Shown: positions 8,219-17,260 of the stretch, in pieces
How positions within the stretch are numbered: position 1 is the first letter of the stretch
Layout of the letters: every line of letters starts with the position of its first letter
Source: Vulcanimicrobium sp035943995
GTDB lineage: Bacteria > Vulcanimicrobiota > Vulcanimicrobiia > Vulcanimicrobiales > Vulcanimicrobiaceae
Direction of reading: 5' to 3'
NCBI GenBank assembly: GCA_035943995.1
Contig: DASZBS010000083.1
Location: forward strand, 32,977 to 96,976
Length of the DNA stretch: 64,000 bases
Translations under genes and position numbers: made by a program
Notes under the pieces: model-generated
What the model was told of the DNA's origin: nothing
The model's database searches: none
The model's input: the letters and a program-made list of their open reading frames with translations, nothing else

Positions 8219-9084
8219 CCCGGGATGACGAAGATCCCGATCGCGCCTTGGCCGGCGTGGGTGCCGATCACCGGGCCCGCTTCGAGCTGTTCGAACGCCG
8301 CCGGATTCGTCGTGATCTTTTCGCGCAGCTTCGCCACCACGCGCGCCGCTTCGTCGGCCGCGTGCGAGTGGATGACGCAAACGCGCGCGCCGTCGGCTTT
8401 GTTCGCCTCCGCCGCGGCGGCGTCGACGCACGTGTCGAGCGCGCGCGCGTAGGTGCGCACGCGCGCGTGCTCCTGGATCTTGCCGGAGTCGATGCGCAGC
8501 ACCGGCACGATCTTCACGAGCGAGCCGACGAAGGCTTGGGTGCGCGACACGCGGCCCGTGCGCACGGCGTGCGAGAGATCCGGCACCGTCGCGAAGCCGC
8601 GCAGCACGTCGCGGTCGCGCGCGAGCGCGGTCAGGACCGCCTGCACGCCGCCGCCCGCGCGCGCGATGTCGCGCGCGTGCTGTGCCTGCAGCGCGAGACC
8701 GCCGGCGACCGTCTCGCTGTCCACGACGTGGATCTCCGCGCCCGGGAACGACTTCGCGGCGGTGTTCGCCGCGTTGTTGGTCCCCGACAGGCTCGCCATG
8801 ATCGTGATGCACACGATCGGCCGCCCCGCCTCGACGTGCGGGCGATACGCGTCCTCGAACATCGCCGGCGTCGGCTGCGCCGTCGTCGGCAACACCTTGA
8901 GGCTCGCGAGCTTGCGGTAGAACTCGTCGCGCGAAAGATCGATCTGATCGCGAAAGCGCGTGTCGCCGAAGTTGACGAACAGCGGCACGACGTCGATTCC
9001 GTCGCCCGTCCGCAAGTCGGAGGTCGAGTCGGTGACGACGGCGACATTGGGGCCGCGGTCGCGCGCGGAATCGGTGGTACTCAT
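8215..9084 (-). CDS. DegV family fatty-acid-binding protein (FakB-like)
   Basis: DegV/FakB protein, 289 aa from the ATG at 9084. DegV proteins hold a fatty acid in a buried pocket and present it to FakA for phosphorylation. Visible blocks are VAVVTDSTSDL, the fatty-acid head-group site TIMASLSGTNNAANTA (canonical SLSGT), VDSETVAGGLALQ and the C-terminal GPVIGTHAGQGAIGIF. It lies two genes downstream of a FakA-like gene and overlaps plsX by ATGA, which is strong context for a FakAB system feeding acyl-phosphate to phospholipid synthesis. Confidence 0.9.
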   Translation of the reverse strand: MSTTDSARDRGPNVAVVTDSTSDLRTGDGIDVVPLFVNFGDTRFRDQIDLSRDEFYRKLASLKVLPTTAQPTPAMFEDAYRPHVEAGRPIVCITIMASLSGTNNAANTAAKSFPGAEIHVVDSETVAGGLALQAQHARDIARAGGGVQAVLTALARDRDVLRGFATVPDLSHAVRTGRVSRTQAFVGSLVKIVPVLRIDSGKIQEHARVRTYARALDTCVDAAAAEANKADGARVCVIHSHAADEAARVVAKLREKITTNPAAFEQLEAGPVIGTHAGQGAIGIFVIPG

Positions 9085-10085
9085 ACGGCGAGCACGGCTC
9101 CGATCGATCCGACGAGGTCGGCGGCGGCGACCGCCGCGGCTTGGCGGATCGCATTGCGGATCGCGATCTCGTCCGAACGGCCGTGCGCGACGACGCAGTT
9201 GCCGCGCACGCCCAGCAGCGGCGCACCGCCGTACGTCGAGTAGTCCAGCTTCACCCGAATCTTCGCGAAGACGGAGCGGCTGAAGAACGCGCCGAGCTTG
9301 CCGAGAACGCCCGCGCTCTCGTAGCATTCGCGCAGCGTGTCGCGGAAGTACGTCGCGCTGCCTTCGGCCGTCTTGAGGATCACGTTGCCGACGAAGCCGT
9401 CGGCGACGACGACGTCGGCGTGGTCCTGCAAGATGTCCTTGCCTTCGATGTTGCCGACGAACTTCACCGGCGCGCGTTCCAGCAGGTCGGCCGCTTCCAT
9501 CGACTGCGCGTTGCCTTTGCTGCGCTCCTCGCCGACGGAGATGACGGCGACCCGCGGCTCCGCGATCCCCAGCGCGGCGCGCGCGTACGCGCTGCCCATC
9601 ACGCCGAACTGCATCATCCACTCCGGCTTGCAGTCGACGTTCGCGCCCGCGTCGCACAGCACGACGGGCCCGTACCGGCCGGGCAGCACCGCGCCGATCG
9701 CGGGGCGCGCGATGCCGGGGATCGTGCGCAGCCGGATCAACGCGATCGCCAGGAACGCACCGCTGTTGCCCGCCGACACCACGGCATCGGCGCGGCCGTC
9801 GCGCACCAGATCCACCGCGTCGCCGAGCGACGTGCCCTCCGACTTGCGCATCGCTTGCGACGCGCTCGCGTCCATCGGCACCTCGCCCGCCGAGTGCAGG
9901 ATCTCGATCGCCGTCTCGCCATGCAGCAACGGCTCGATGCGCGCGCGGTCGCCGACGAGCACGATCTTGCCGAGCCCGTCGCGGTGCGCGAGCAATGCGC
10001 CGGCGACGATTGCGCCCGGCGCATCGTCGCCGCCCATCGCATCCACCGCGATGATCGGAAGCTTGCCGTTACGACTAATGTTCAA
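9081..10085 (-). CDS. plsX: Phosphate acyltransferase PlsX
   Basis: Interconverts acyl-ACP and acyl-phosphate, the first step of the PlsX/PlsY route to lysophosphatidic acid; peripheral membrane protein. The sequence shows IIAVDAMGGDDAPGAIV, SAGNSGAFLAIALIRLRTIPG, LCDAGANVDCKPEWMMQFG and the C-terminal TYGGAPLLGVRGNCVVAHG, all standard PlsX blocks. The start chosen is the TTG at 10085 (MNISRNGKLPIIAVD; 334 aa), with GGA about 9 nt upstream and an 11-nt overlap with the fakA-like gene. A GTG at 10118 would add 11 residues. It sits between fakA-like and degV genes, so acyl-phosphate made by FakAB can enter here. Confidence 0.95.
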   Translation of the reverse strand: MNISRNGKLPIIAVDAMGGDDAPGAIVAGALLAHRDGLGKIVLVGDRARIEPLLHGETAIEILHSAGEVPMDASASQAMRKSEGTSLGDAVDLVRDGRADAVVSAGNSGAFLAIALIRLRTIPGIARPAIGAVLPGRYGPVVLCDAGANVDCKPEWMMQFGVMGSAYARAALGIAEPRVAVISVGEERSKGNAQSMEAADLLERAPVKFVGNIEGKDILQDHADVVVADGFVGNVILKTAEGSATYFRDTLRECYESAGVLGKLGAFFSRSVFAKIRVKLDYSTYGGAPLLGVRGNCVVAHGRSDEIAIRNAIRQAAAVAAADLVGSIGAVLAV

Positions 10086-11667
10086 CGCTGATCCAGTACT
10101 CGACGGTCGGCTGGCCACCGTAGTAATATTCGACCTCCACGGCGTCGAAACGTTCGCCGAGCAGCGCCGCGTACTTCTGCGCGTCGCGCTCGCGCTGCGC
10201 GCCGCCGTAGTACAGCGTCACCAGGCCGCCGTCCCCGGCGCCCAGCGCGGCGGCCGCGTCGGCGATCACGTCGCCCAGCGCCGGCGCCGTGAGCAGCCGC
10301 TTGCCGATCGAGGCCGACGGCGCGCCTTTGGCCACCGCGACGCCGTCGACGCTCGCGTCTTTGCCGGCGAAGAACACCGCCGCGCTGTGCACATCCGCGA
10401 GCGTCGCCGCGAGCGCGTCGGCGGGGACGGGCTCTTCGACCCCGCCGAGCCGCAGCAGCACCGCGAGCCCCGCGACGGGGTCGGGGCTCGGCACCACGAT
10501 GACGGTCTTCGCGCTGAGCGCGCCGACCTCGCGCGCCGCGAGCGCGACGTTGGGATCGTTGGGCAGCAGGTACACGGTGTTCGCGAGCGACGCGTTCACG
10601 CCGACGAGCAGGTCGCGCACCGACGGGTTCGCGCCTGGCGGCACGGCGATCGTCACGTCGGCGCCCAGCTCGCGCGCGATGCGGTCGAAGCCCGCTCCCG
10701 GGACGACGGCCGCGACCCCGATCGCTTTGGCGGGCGCGTCGACCACGAGCAGGTTGTGCTGCTCGGCCATGTCCTCGCGCTTCCAGCGGGTCACCGTGCC
10801 GTGCTTCGCGGCGATCGCCTTGACGGTGTCCGGCTCGGCGCAGTGGATGTGCACCTTGATGGTCGGGGCCGCGCCGATGACGAGCAGCGAGTCGCCGTGC
10901 CGTTCGAGCTCGTCGCGCAGCGGGTGCGCCTCGACCGTCGCGTTCTCGAGCACGAACTCCGTGCAGTAATGGTTGTCGCCGACGACCTGCTGGCGGGTGA
11001 ACACGCTCGAGCGCACGGGCCGGCGCGGAAACGCCGTGGTGCGGACGGTCGCCTGCGGGAGAAAGCGCAGCACCCCTTCGAGGAAGTAGCACAGCCCCGC
11101 GCCACCCGAGTCGACGACGCCGGCCTCTTTGAGCGCCGGCAGCTGCTCGGGCGTGCGGTCGAGCGCGTCGTTCGCCGCGCGCACCACTGCGTTGGCGAGC
11201 CGGTAGAAATCCGGCTCGCGCACGGCCAGCCGGTAGGCTTCGTCGGCGGCGGCGGTCGCGACCGAGAGGATCGTGCCTTCGACCGGCTTCGTCAGCGCGG
11301 CGCGCGCGGCGCCGGCCGCTTCGCGCATCCCGAGCGAGAGCTGGAACGTGTCGATGCTGTCGCGATGGCGCACGCTGTGCGCGAAGCCGCGCAGCATCTG
11401 CGAGAGGATCACGCCGCTGTTCCCGCGCGCGCCGAGCAGCGAGCCTTGCGCCGCAGCGGCGGCCACCACCGAGAGCGGCTGGTCGCAGACGTTGCGGGCC
11501 TCGCGCAGCGCGGCCTTGGCAGTCAGGAACATATTCGATCCGGTATCGCCGTCAGGGACGGGGAACACGTTGAGGTCGTTCAAGACGCCGCGGTACTTCC
11601 GTAAGAAGTATGTGCCGGCCGCGAGGAACTTCTCGAACGCGCGCCCGTCGAGGTGGGTGACTGCCAT
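10075..11667 (-). CDS. fakA: Fatty-acid kinase catalytic subunit FakA-like (DAK2 plus DegV-like domain)
   Basis: A 530-aa kinase from the ATG at 11667, preceded by GAGGAG six nt upstream. The N-terminal 200 residues are a DAK2 (dihydroxyacetone kinase-like) ATP domain: NDLNVFPVPDGDTGSNM with the Mg-binding Asp residues, LLGARGNSGVILSQMLRG and AGVVDSGGAGLCYFLEG. The middle domain has VVGDNHYCTEFVLENAT and KVHIHCAEPDTV, and the C-terminal third is an EDD/DegV-like fold, the usual FakA (YloV) layout. With plsX and degV in the same overlapping operon the likely role is phosphorylating FakB-bound fatty acids. It heads the operon; the VOC gene lies 62 nt upstream on the same strand. Confidence 0.92.
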   Translation of the reverse strand: MAVTHLDGRAFEKFLAAGTYFLRKYRGVLNDLNVFPVPDGDTGSNMFLTAKAALREARNVCDQPLSVVAAAAAQGSLLGARGNSGVILSQMLRGFAHSVRHRDSIDTFQLSLGMREAAGAARAALTKPVEGTILSVATAAADEAYRLAVREPDFYRLANAVVRAANDALDRTPEQLPALKEAGVVDSGGAGLCYFLEGVLRFLPQATVRTTAFPRRPVRSSVFTRQQVVGDNHYCTEFVLENATVEAHPLRDELERHGDSLLVIGAAPTIKVHIHCAEPDTVKAIAAKHGTVTRWKREDMAEQHNLLVVDAPAKAIGVAAVVPGAGFDRIARELGADVTIAVPPGANPSVRDLLVGVNASLANTVYLLPNDPNVALAAREVGALSAKTVIVVPSPDPVAGLAVLLRLGGVEEPVPADALAATLADVHSAAVFFAGKDASVDGVAVAKGAPSASIGKRLLTAPALGDVIADAAAALGAGDGGLVTLYYGGAQRERDAQKYAALLGERFDAVEVEYYYGGQPTVEYWISVEH

Positions 11668-11729
11668 GGAGCGCTCCTCGCGTTCCTGGACGGGCGCGCC
11701 CCGCCCTGCGGACGGCGGCGGCGCTCGGT

Positions 11730-12122
11730 TTACGCCGGGCGCGTCGGGCGGATGAAGCAAAGCGCAAAGCCGTCGGGGTCCTTGGTGGTCACCTGCCGCA
11801 TGCCGTAGCTCGTGTCCACGGGCTCCGACACGGGCCAGCCTTTGTCGCGGAGGTGCGCATGGACCGCGTCCGGGTCGGCGTCGAAGTACAGCGACGTGTC
11901 GCCGTGGCCGCTGACCCGGGTGGGCTCCGGTTCGGCCGGCCGCCGGTCGCGCTCGTACGCCGTGTTCAGCATGATGGTCGCCTCACCCGAGCGCAGCATG
12001 CACCACCACGACTCGTCGCCGGACACGAGCGCGAAGCCGAGCACGTCGCGGTAGAACGCGACCGACGCCGGCAAGTCGAACACTTCGAGAAGCGGGGTGA
12101 CCCCGCCGACCGCGATCGCCAT
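11730..12122 (-). CDS. VOC (glyoxalase/bleomycin-resistance) superfamily protein
   Basis: A 130-aa single VOC domain from the ATG at 12122. It reads VGGVTPLLEVFDLPASVAFY and RDVLGFALVSGDESWWCML in the first beta-alpha-beta module, then TSLYFDADPDAVHAHLRDKG and RQVTTKDPDGFALCFI in the second. The ending DPDGFALCF is the classic metal/substrate side of a glyoxalase-like protein. Substrate unknown. It is divergent from rpmB and upstream of fakA on the same strand. Confidence 0.85.
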   Translation of the reverse strand: MAIAVGGVTPLLEVFDLPASVAFYRDVLGFALVSGDESWWCMLRSGEATIMLNTAYERDRRPAEPEPTRVSGHGDTSLYFDADPDAVHAHLRDKGWPVSEPVDTSYGMRQVTTKDPDGFALCFIRPTRPA

Positions 12123-12176
12123 GCCTACCCCGTACCCCGCACCGGGCAGCCTCACGGCAAGCCACGACGTTCGGCC

Positions 12177-12205
12177 TTGTCGCTCAGGGACGGATTTGGT
12201 ACACT
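12177..12205 (+). promoter_or_regulatory. Putative housekeeping promoter of rpmB, nearly leaderless
   Basis: TTGTCG (12177-12182) and TACACT (12200-12205) are separated by 17 nt. Transcription starting 6-7 nt after the -10 box would begin about 3 nt before the rpmB ATG at 12215, and no Shine-Dalgarno sequence is present, so the transcript may be leaderless. Confidence 0.5.
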
Positions 12206-12214
12206 CCCTCCGTT

Positions 12215-12412
12215 ATGGCCAAACGATGTGATGTGTGCGGCAAGGGTCCCATGGCCGGGAACAACGTCAGCCACGCGATGAACAAGACCAAGCGGCGCTG
12301 GCTGCCCAACCTCCAGGCCGTCAAGGTCGACGACCGCGGCACCCACAAGACGGCCCGCGTCTGCACCAACTGCCTGCGGAGCAAGCGCGTCAAGCGCGTC
12401 GGCGCCGCCTAG
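12215..12412 (+). CDS. rpmB: 50S ribosomal protein L28, zinc-binding form
   Basis: L28 of the large ribosomal subunit, 65 aa. The start MAKRCDVCGKGP and NVSHAMNKTKRRWLPNLQ are diagnostic. Cysteines C5, C8, C50 and C53 form the two CxxC pairs of the zinc-carrying (C+) version. It stands alone on the plus strand, ends 15 nt before the convergent thiL stop, and has a promoter immediately upstream. Confidence 0.97.
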   Translation: MAKRCDVCGKGPMAGNNVSHAMNKTKRRWLPNLQAVKVDDRGTHKTARVCTNCLRSKRVKRVGAA

Positions 12413-12427
12413 CTCTGCCCTGACCGC

Positions 12428-13426
12428 CTAACGAAGGTGGTCCCAGCCGGCCGGCGTGACCGGCGTGCCGTCGGCGAGCCGCACCCCGGGCTCGGCGGTC
12501 ATCGTCCCCACCCGTAGGAGCTCGCGCCCGGTGTGGGCGCGGATCCGCGCGGCGAGGTGCGCGAAAGCGCGCTTCTCGACGCTCACCAGCAGCTCGAAGT
12601 CCTCGCCGCCGTCGAGCGCCCAGCGTTCGGGATCGTCACCGGTGCGAGCCGCCACGCGGCGCGCGCCTTCGTGCACGGGGACCGATTCGATCCTCGCGCC
12701 GGTACCCGACGCGGCGCAAAGGCGGGCCAGGTCGGTCGAGAGGCCGTCCGAGGTGTCCATCATCGCCCGCACGTGGCGTGACGCGGCGAGCCAGCGGCCT
12801 TCGCGCAGCCGCGGTTCCGGGGTGCGGTAGGCGGCGAGCACGTCCGCGAACGCTGGCTCGGCGGCGAGCTCCGGCCGGCCGGCGGCGACCAGAAGTCCCG
12901 CCCGGCTCGCACCGAGGGGGCCGGTGACCGCGATGACGTCTCCCGGCCGCGCGCCGGCGCGCGTCTTGAGGTTCGAGGCGCGCACCTCGCCGACGACCGT
13001 GATCGCGAAAACGATCGCCGGCGCGCGCGTCAGGTCGCCCCCCGCCACCGCGCAGCGCGACCGCTTAGCGAGCGCCGCGATCCCGTCGTAGGCTTCGAGC
13101 AGCCACGCCGGATCGGTGCCCGGCGGAAAGCCGAGCGCGATCGTCGCGAGCACCGGCCGCGCGCCCATCGCAGCGAGGTCGGACAGGTTCGCCGCGAGCG
13201 CGCGGTGCCCGGCGTCGCGCGCGCTCATCGCGCCGCGCGTGAAGTGCACGCCCTCGACCAGCGCGTCCGTGGTGATGACACTGCGGTTGCTGCGCGACGG
13301 CTGCCACGCAGCCGCGTCGTCGCCGATGCCGAGCAGCAGCCGTTCGTCGGGCACGCCGCGCAAGCGCTCGCGAATCTGCGCGACGAGCTCGTCCTCGGAT
13401 CCGGCGGCGTGCGTGTCGTCGCTCAT
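12428..13426 (-). CDS. thiL: Thiamine-monophosphate kinase
   Basis: Phosphorylates thiamine monophosphate to thiamine pyrophosphate with ATP, the final step of cofactor synthesis. The 332-aa protein shows GIGDDAAAW (Mg/ATP aspartates), TTDALVEGVHF, AANLSDLAAMGARP, VAGGDLTRAP, MMDTSDGLSTDLARLC and LDGGEDFELLVSV, the standard ThiL order of the PurM-like fold. The start at 13426 lies 1 nt after the stop of the giant glycosyltransferase gene, so it is the last member of the long minus-strand operon. Confidence 0.96.
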   Translation of the reverse strand: MSDDTHAAGSEDELVAQIRERLRGVPDERLLLGIGDDAAAWQPSRSNRSVITTDALVEGVHFTRGAMSARDAGHRALAANLSDLAAMGARPVLATIALGFPPGTDPAWLLEAYDGIAALAKRSRCAVAGGDLTRAPAIVFAITVVGEVRASNLKTRAGARPGDVIAVTGPLGASRAGLLVAAGRPELAAEPAFADVLAAYRTPEPRLREGRWLAASRHVRAMMDTSDGLSTDLARLCAASGTGARIESVPVHEGARRVAARTGDDPERWALDGGEDFELLVSVEKRAFAHLAARIRAHTGRELLRVGTMTAEPGVRLADGTPVTPAGWDHLR

Positions 13427-13427
13427 C

Positions 13428-16400
13428 TCAGATCCAATGCGGGTTCCACATCCGCGCGTCGTACGCGTCGTACGTGATCGGCCAGCCCGAGATCAGCGGG
13501 AAGAAGTACACGAACGCCGCGACCACCGCCACCGCATAGGCCGCGACCGCATAGCGGCCGCGCACGTCGCCGCGTTCGCGGCCGAGGTTCCACAGCCGCT
13601 GCAGCACGATCGCATTCGCGAGCACGATGAGCGCGAGGTTCGGATAGAAGTGGTACTCGAACGCGATCCGCGGCGACTTGATCCACGGCAGCCACTGGAA
13701 CAGATACGCGACGACGAGCAGCGCGTAGCCCTTGTTGCGCTCGCGCCATGCGAGCCACCCGATCGCCGGCACGCTGAGGAGCCCGCCCCACCAGACCAGC
13801 GGGTTCGGCAGCGCGCGGATGGTCGACGTGCAGCAGTCGCCGTGCGCCGTCGCGCCGTGGGTGTAGTTCGCGTAGTAGAGGATCGGCTTGTCGAGGATCG
13901 GCCACTGCCACCACACCGATCCGTACGGGTGCGTCGCGTGGAGCGACGCGTGGTAGGCGTACATCTGCACCTGCATGCCGACCACGTCGACGAACCCGTG
14001 GCCCAGCGCGAAATACGGGATGTAGGACGCCATGTAGACGAGTCCGCCGGCGACCACGATCGCGGCGGCGACGACGTCGGCGGGCGCGCCGAACGGGTTG
14101 CCGAACAGCGCGGGCCGGCGAAGCCAGCGCTGCGCGCACACGGCCGCGGCGACCGCGCACACCGTCACGATGGTGAACAGCCCGTTCCATTTCGAATCGA
14201 TGAGCAGCGCCGCGCTCAGCGCGAGCACGATCCACCACACGCGCGCGTCGCGCGCGCGCAGCACCGTGCCGTCCACCGCAGCGGTCGCATCGGGGCGGTA
14301 TGCCGCGGTCGCGACGGGCGTGGCGTACGTCAGCGTGCCGTCCCCGTCGACCGTCCGCAGCAGCTCGCCCTCGGCGCTGCGCACCGGCTTCTTGCGCGGA
14401 CCCAGCGCCGATTCGTCGTGCTGCGGCGTGACGAGGCGCAGCTGCGGCGGATCGGCGAGCACGCGCGTGCCGTCGGCGTACGACGTCTCGGTGCCGCGCC
14501 CGAAGCGCGGCGCGACGAGCACGCGCCCGGCGAGCCAGAACAGCACCAGCACCCACAGCGCGAGCACGAGCCGCGCCAAGCCGACGAGCTGGGTTCCGTT
14601 CTTGATCGGTCCCAGTAGCGGCGCGACGTACCACGCCGCGAGCGCCGCGACCACGCCGGCCGCCATCGTCGCCGCGAGCGCGAGCACGGCGGCGCGCGAG
14701 CGCGGCGCCGGGCGCCGCGCGATCTGCGTCCCGATCCAGAGCCGGTAGAACGCGTAGAGCGTCAGCAGCGAGAAGAACGCGACGGTGATCTCCGGCGTCG
14801 CGATGCGCGACTGCACGTAGTGGAACCCGTCGAGCAACAGCATCCCGGCCGCGAGCGCCGCGAAGAGCGTCGAGGACGTGAGGCGCTTCGCGAAGACGTA
14901 CACGAGCCCGACCGTCAGCGCGCCCAGCACGACGTTGCCGAAACGCCAGCCGATCGCGGTGTCGCCGAGGCCGTGCAGCCCGCCGAACAACAGCATCGAC
15001 AGCGTGACGAGCAGCTTCGACAGCGGCGGATGCGTGAACTCGTACGACCACAACCCGGCCGGGTCGGATTGTCGCAGATACTCCTCGCCGGCCCGCGCGT
15101 AGTAGATCTCGTCGAAGATCTTCGCCGCCGGGAAGTGCAGCCACACCACGCACAGCACGAACGAGCCCAGCGTGAGCAGCCCCGCGAACAGCCAGTCGCG
15201 GCGCGTCATGCCCACGATGCCTTCGCGCGGGTCGAACCAGGTGCGCGCCGGCGCGCGCTCCGGTGCGGCGGCATCCACCGGCTGATCGCCGGCGCCCAGA
15301 TAGCGATAGCCCAGCACGAAGAACAGCGCGACGTTCGCGAACGCCGCGGGGTGCGAGATCGCGGGCCAGAGATTCATCGCATCGACGCCGGCGATCTTCG
15401 CCTCCATGGCGGTCTGGTACGCGAGCGAGTACGCGAGGTTCAGATACGTCGTCACGCTGAGCACGGCCGCAGCCCACCCGCCCGACCGGCCGAACGCGAT
15501 CAGCGGCATCGCCAGCAGGAACGCGCCGTAGACGTAGCGCTCGTGCATGCGCGTCGCGAGCACGAAGAACGCGAGCGCGCACAGCATCGCGCCTTCGAGC
15601 AGCGCGCGGTCGTCGCGCCGCTGCAGATAGCGGCCTACGATCAGCGCCGTCGCGGCGAGAACGAGCGCGACGCCCCAGCCCGCGAGCGTCCCCGCATGGA
15701 TCCCGAGAACCGTCAGCGGCGTATCGTCGGGCTGCCAGAACGGCTGGCGCAAGGCGTACAGGTTGAACGCGTTGGCGGAGTTGTACGGATAGATGCCGCT
15801 ACCGAACGCATAGCGGCCCAGCAGCCAGCCGAACACGTCGGCGCTCGGGTGGAACAGCAGCCCGACGGCCAGCGCGAGCGCGAGCGCGGCGCCGATCCCG
15901 ACCGCCGTTCCGGCGAGGCGGCGCGCGCGCACGGCCGCATCGGTCGTCGCGAACGGATACGCGAGGAACAGCACGCCTACCGTCGCCGCGTGCGGCTTGA
16001 TCAGGATCGAAAACGCGAACGCGAGCCACGCCCACGTCAGCCGCGCGGTCGTCTTGTCCGGCGCGTCGCCGGCGCGCAGCACGCACCACACGGCGATCAG
16101 CGCGAAGCCCCACGACACCGAGTCGATCTGGCCCCAGTACGCCGACACGTAGATCGCGACGGGGTTCAGCGCCAGCGCCGCGGCCGCGGCCAGCGCGACG
16201 CCGCGCGACGCGTAGCGCCGCACGATCGCGTACACGACGCCGGCGTTCACGAGGTCCATCGCGATCGTGGGCAGCTTCACGAACGCGCGCAGGATCGGCG
16301 AGCCGTGCGCGGCGTCGCCCGCGGCGCCCGGCACGATCGCGTAGATCTTCGCGACCAGCCACAGGATCACGAAATAACCCGGCGGGTACTCCGAGAAGCC

Positions 16401-16574
16401 GACCTTCGTGAAGAACTGCCAGGGCGGGTTGTCGCGCAGCGTGTTCGCCCACGACTCGAACGAGCCGACGTCGGTGTGAAAGCCCTCGCTGCCGACGAAC
16501 AGGAGCCGCAGGATCAGGCCGGCGCCGAGGATCGCCGCGAGCGGCGCGGCGGTGCCGGCGGTGCGGGCGGTCAA
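13428..16574 (-). CDS. Double-length GT-C membrane glycosyltransferase, PMT family (copy 1)
   Basis: A 1048-aa polytopic membrane protein joining two GT-C modules. Residues about 1-470 resemble polyprenol-phosphate-sugar mannosyltransferase-type GT-C proteins: ESWANTLRDNPPWQFF, YPPGYFVILWLVAK, NPVAIYVSAYWGQIDS, RMHERYVYGAFLL. From about residue 480 it is a PMT (GT39) protein: KIFDEIYYARAGEEYL with the catalytic DE pair, FTHPPLSKLLVTLSML, GWRFGNVVLG, and the PMT C-terminal block THPYGSVWWQWPI. A soluble insert (roughly 735-815) carries SYADGTRVL. The start is the TTG at 16574, overlapping the rpe stop as TTGA. The donor is probably a polyprenyl-phosphate sugar (inference from family and neighbours). 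Copy 2 lies at 19138-22359. Confidence 0.87.
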   Translation of the reverse strand: MTARTAGTAAPLAAILGAGLILRLLFVGSEGFHTDVGSFESWANTLRDNPPWQFFTKVGFSEYPPGYFVILWLVAKIYAIVPGAAGDAAHGSPILRAFVKLPTIAMDLVNAGVVYAIVRRYASRGVALAAAAALALNPVAIYVSAYWGQIDSVSWGFALIAVWCVLRAGDAPDKTTARLTWAWLAFAFSILIKPHAATVGVLFLAYPFATTDAAVRARRLAGTAVGIGAALALALAVGLLFHPSADVFGWLLGRYAFGSGIYPYNSANAFNLYALRQPFWQPDDTPLTVLGIHAGTLAGWGVALVLAATALIVGRYLQRRDDRALLEGAMLCALAFFVLATRMHERYVYGAFLLAMPLIAFGRSGGWAAAVLSVTTYLNLAYSLAYQTAMEAKIAGVDAMNLWPAISHPAAFANVALFFVLGYRYLGAGDQPVDAAAPERAPARTWFDPREGIVGMTRRDWLFAGLLTLGSFVLCVVWLHFPAAKIFDEIYYARAGEEYLRQSDPAGLWSYEFTHPPLSKLLVTLSMLLFGGLHGLGDTAIGWRFGNVVLGALTVGLVYVFAKRLTSSTLFAALAAGMLLLDGFHYVQSRIATPEITVAFFSLLTLYAFYRLWIGTQIARRPAPRSRAAVLALAATMAAGVVAALAAWYVAPLLGPIKNGTQLVGLARLVLALWVLVLFWLAGRVLVAPRFGRGTETSYADGTRVLADPPQLRLVTPQHDESALGPRKKPVRSAEGELLRTVDGDGTLTYATPVATAAYRPDATAAVDGTVLRARDARVWWIVLALSAALLIDSKWNGLFTIVTVCAVAAAVCAQRWLRRPALFGNPFGAPADVVAAAIVVAGGLVYMASYIPYFALGHGFVDVVGMQVQMYAYHASLHATHPYGSVWWQWPILDKPILYYANYTHGATAHGDCCTSTIRALPNPLVWWGGLLSVPAIGWLAWRERNKGYALLVVAYLFQWLPWIKSPRIAFEYHFYPNLALIVLANAIVLQRLWNLGRERGDVRGRYAVAAYAVAVVAAFVYFFPLISGWPITYDAYDARMWNPHWI

Positions 16575-17260
16575 CGCGCGGCGGTCTGCGCCGCGTCGGT
16601 GCGGCGGCGCAGCTCGCGCAGCGCCTCGGGCGGATCGTCCGCGCCGAACACCGAGTTCCCCGCGACGAGCACGTTCGCGCCGGCGCGCACCGCGCGCTCC
16701 GCGTTCTCCAGACCGATGCCGCCGTCGACCTCGATCTCGCACGCGGGGTTGCGCGCGTCCAACAGCGCGCGCACCTCGGCGACCTTCGCGAGCGCGCGCT
16801 CGATGAACGACTGCGCGCCGAAACCGGGGTTCACGCTCATCACCAGCACGCGGTCGATCTCTTCGATCAGGTCGATCAGCATCGGCACCGGCGTGCCCGG
16901 GTTGATCGCGATCCCCGCCTTCGCGCCGATCTCGCGCAGGTGCCGCAGCAGGCGGTGCTGGTGCGGCGTCGCCTCGTAGTGGAACGTGATCACGTCGGCG
17001 CCCGCATCGCGGAACGCGTCGACGTACTTCTCGGGCTCGACGATCATCAGGTGACAGTCGAACGGCAAGCGGGTGAGCTTGCGCAGGTCCTTGACGATCT
17101 TCATCCCCCAGGTGAGGTTGGGGACGAAGACGCCGTCCATCGAATCGAGGTGCAGCTCGTCGGCACCGCCGCTCTCCACCATGCGGATCTGGTCGGCGAT
17201 GTCCGCGAAGTCGGCCGACAGCAGCGACGGCGCGAGCTTGACGCGCCGCGACGGGCTCAC
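16571..17260 (-). CDS. rpe: Ribulose-phosphate 3-epimerase
   Basis: Interconverts ribulose 5-phosphate and xylulose 5-phosphate in the pentose-phosphate pathway. The 229-aa protein begins at the GTG at 17260, overlapping the PASTA gene stop by GTGA. KLAPSLLSADFADIADQI, LHLDSMDGVFVPNLTWG (metal-binding H and D), PFDCHLMIVEPEKYV, MSVNPGFGAQSFI and EVDGGIGLENAERAVRAGAN cover the TIM-barrel active site. It is separated by over 20 kb from the other pentose-phosphate genes and couples to the giant glycosyltransferase gene by a TTGA overlap. Confidence 0.97.
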   Translation of the reverse strand: MSPSRRVKLAPSLLSADFADIADQIRMVESGGADELHLDSMDGVFVPNLTWGMKIVKDLRKLTRLPFDCHLMIVEPEKYVDAFRDAGADVITFHYEATPHQHRLLRHLREIGAKAGIAINPGTPVPMLIDLIEEIDRVLVMSVNPGFGAQSFIERALAKVAEVRALLDARNPACEIEVDGGIGLENAERAVRAGANVLVAGNSVFGADDPPEALRELRRRTDAAQTAAR

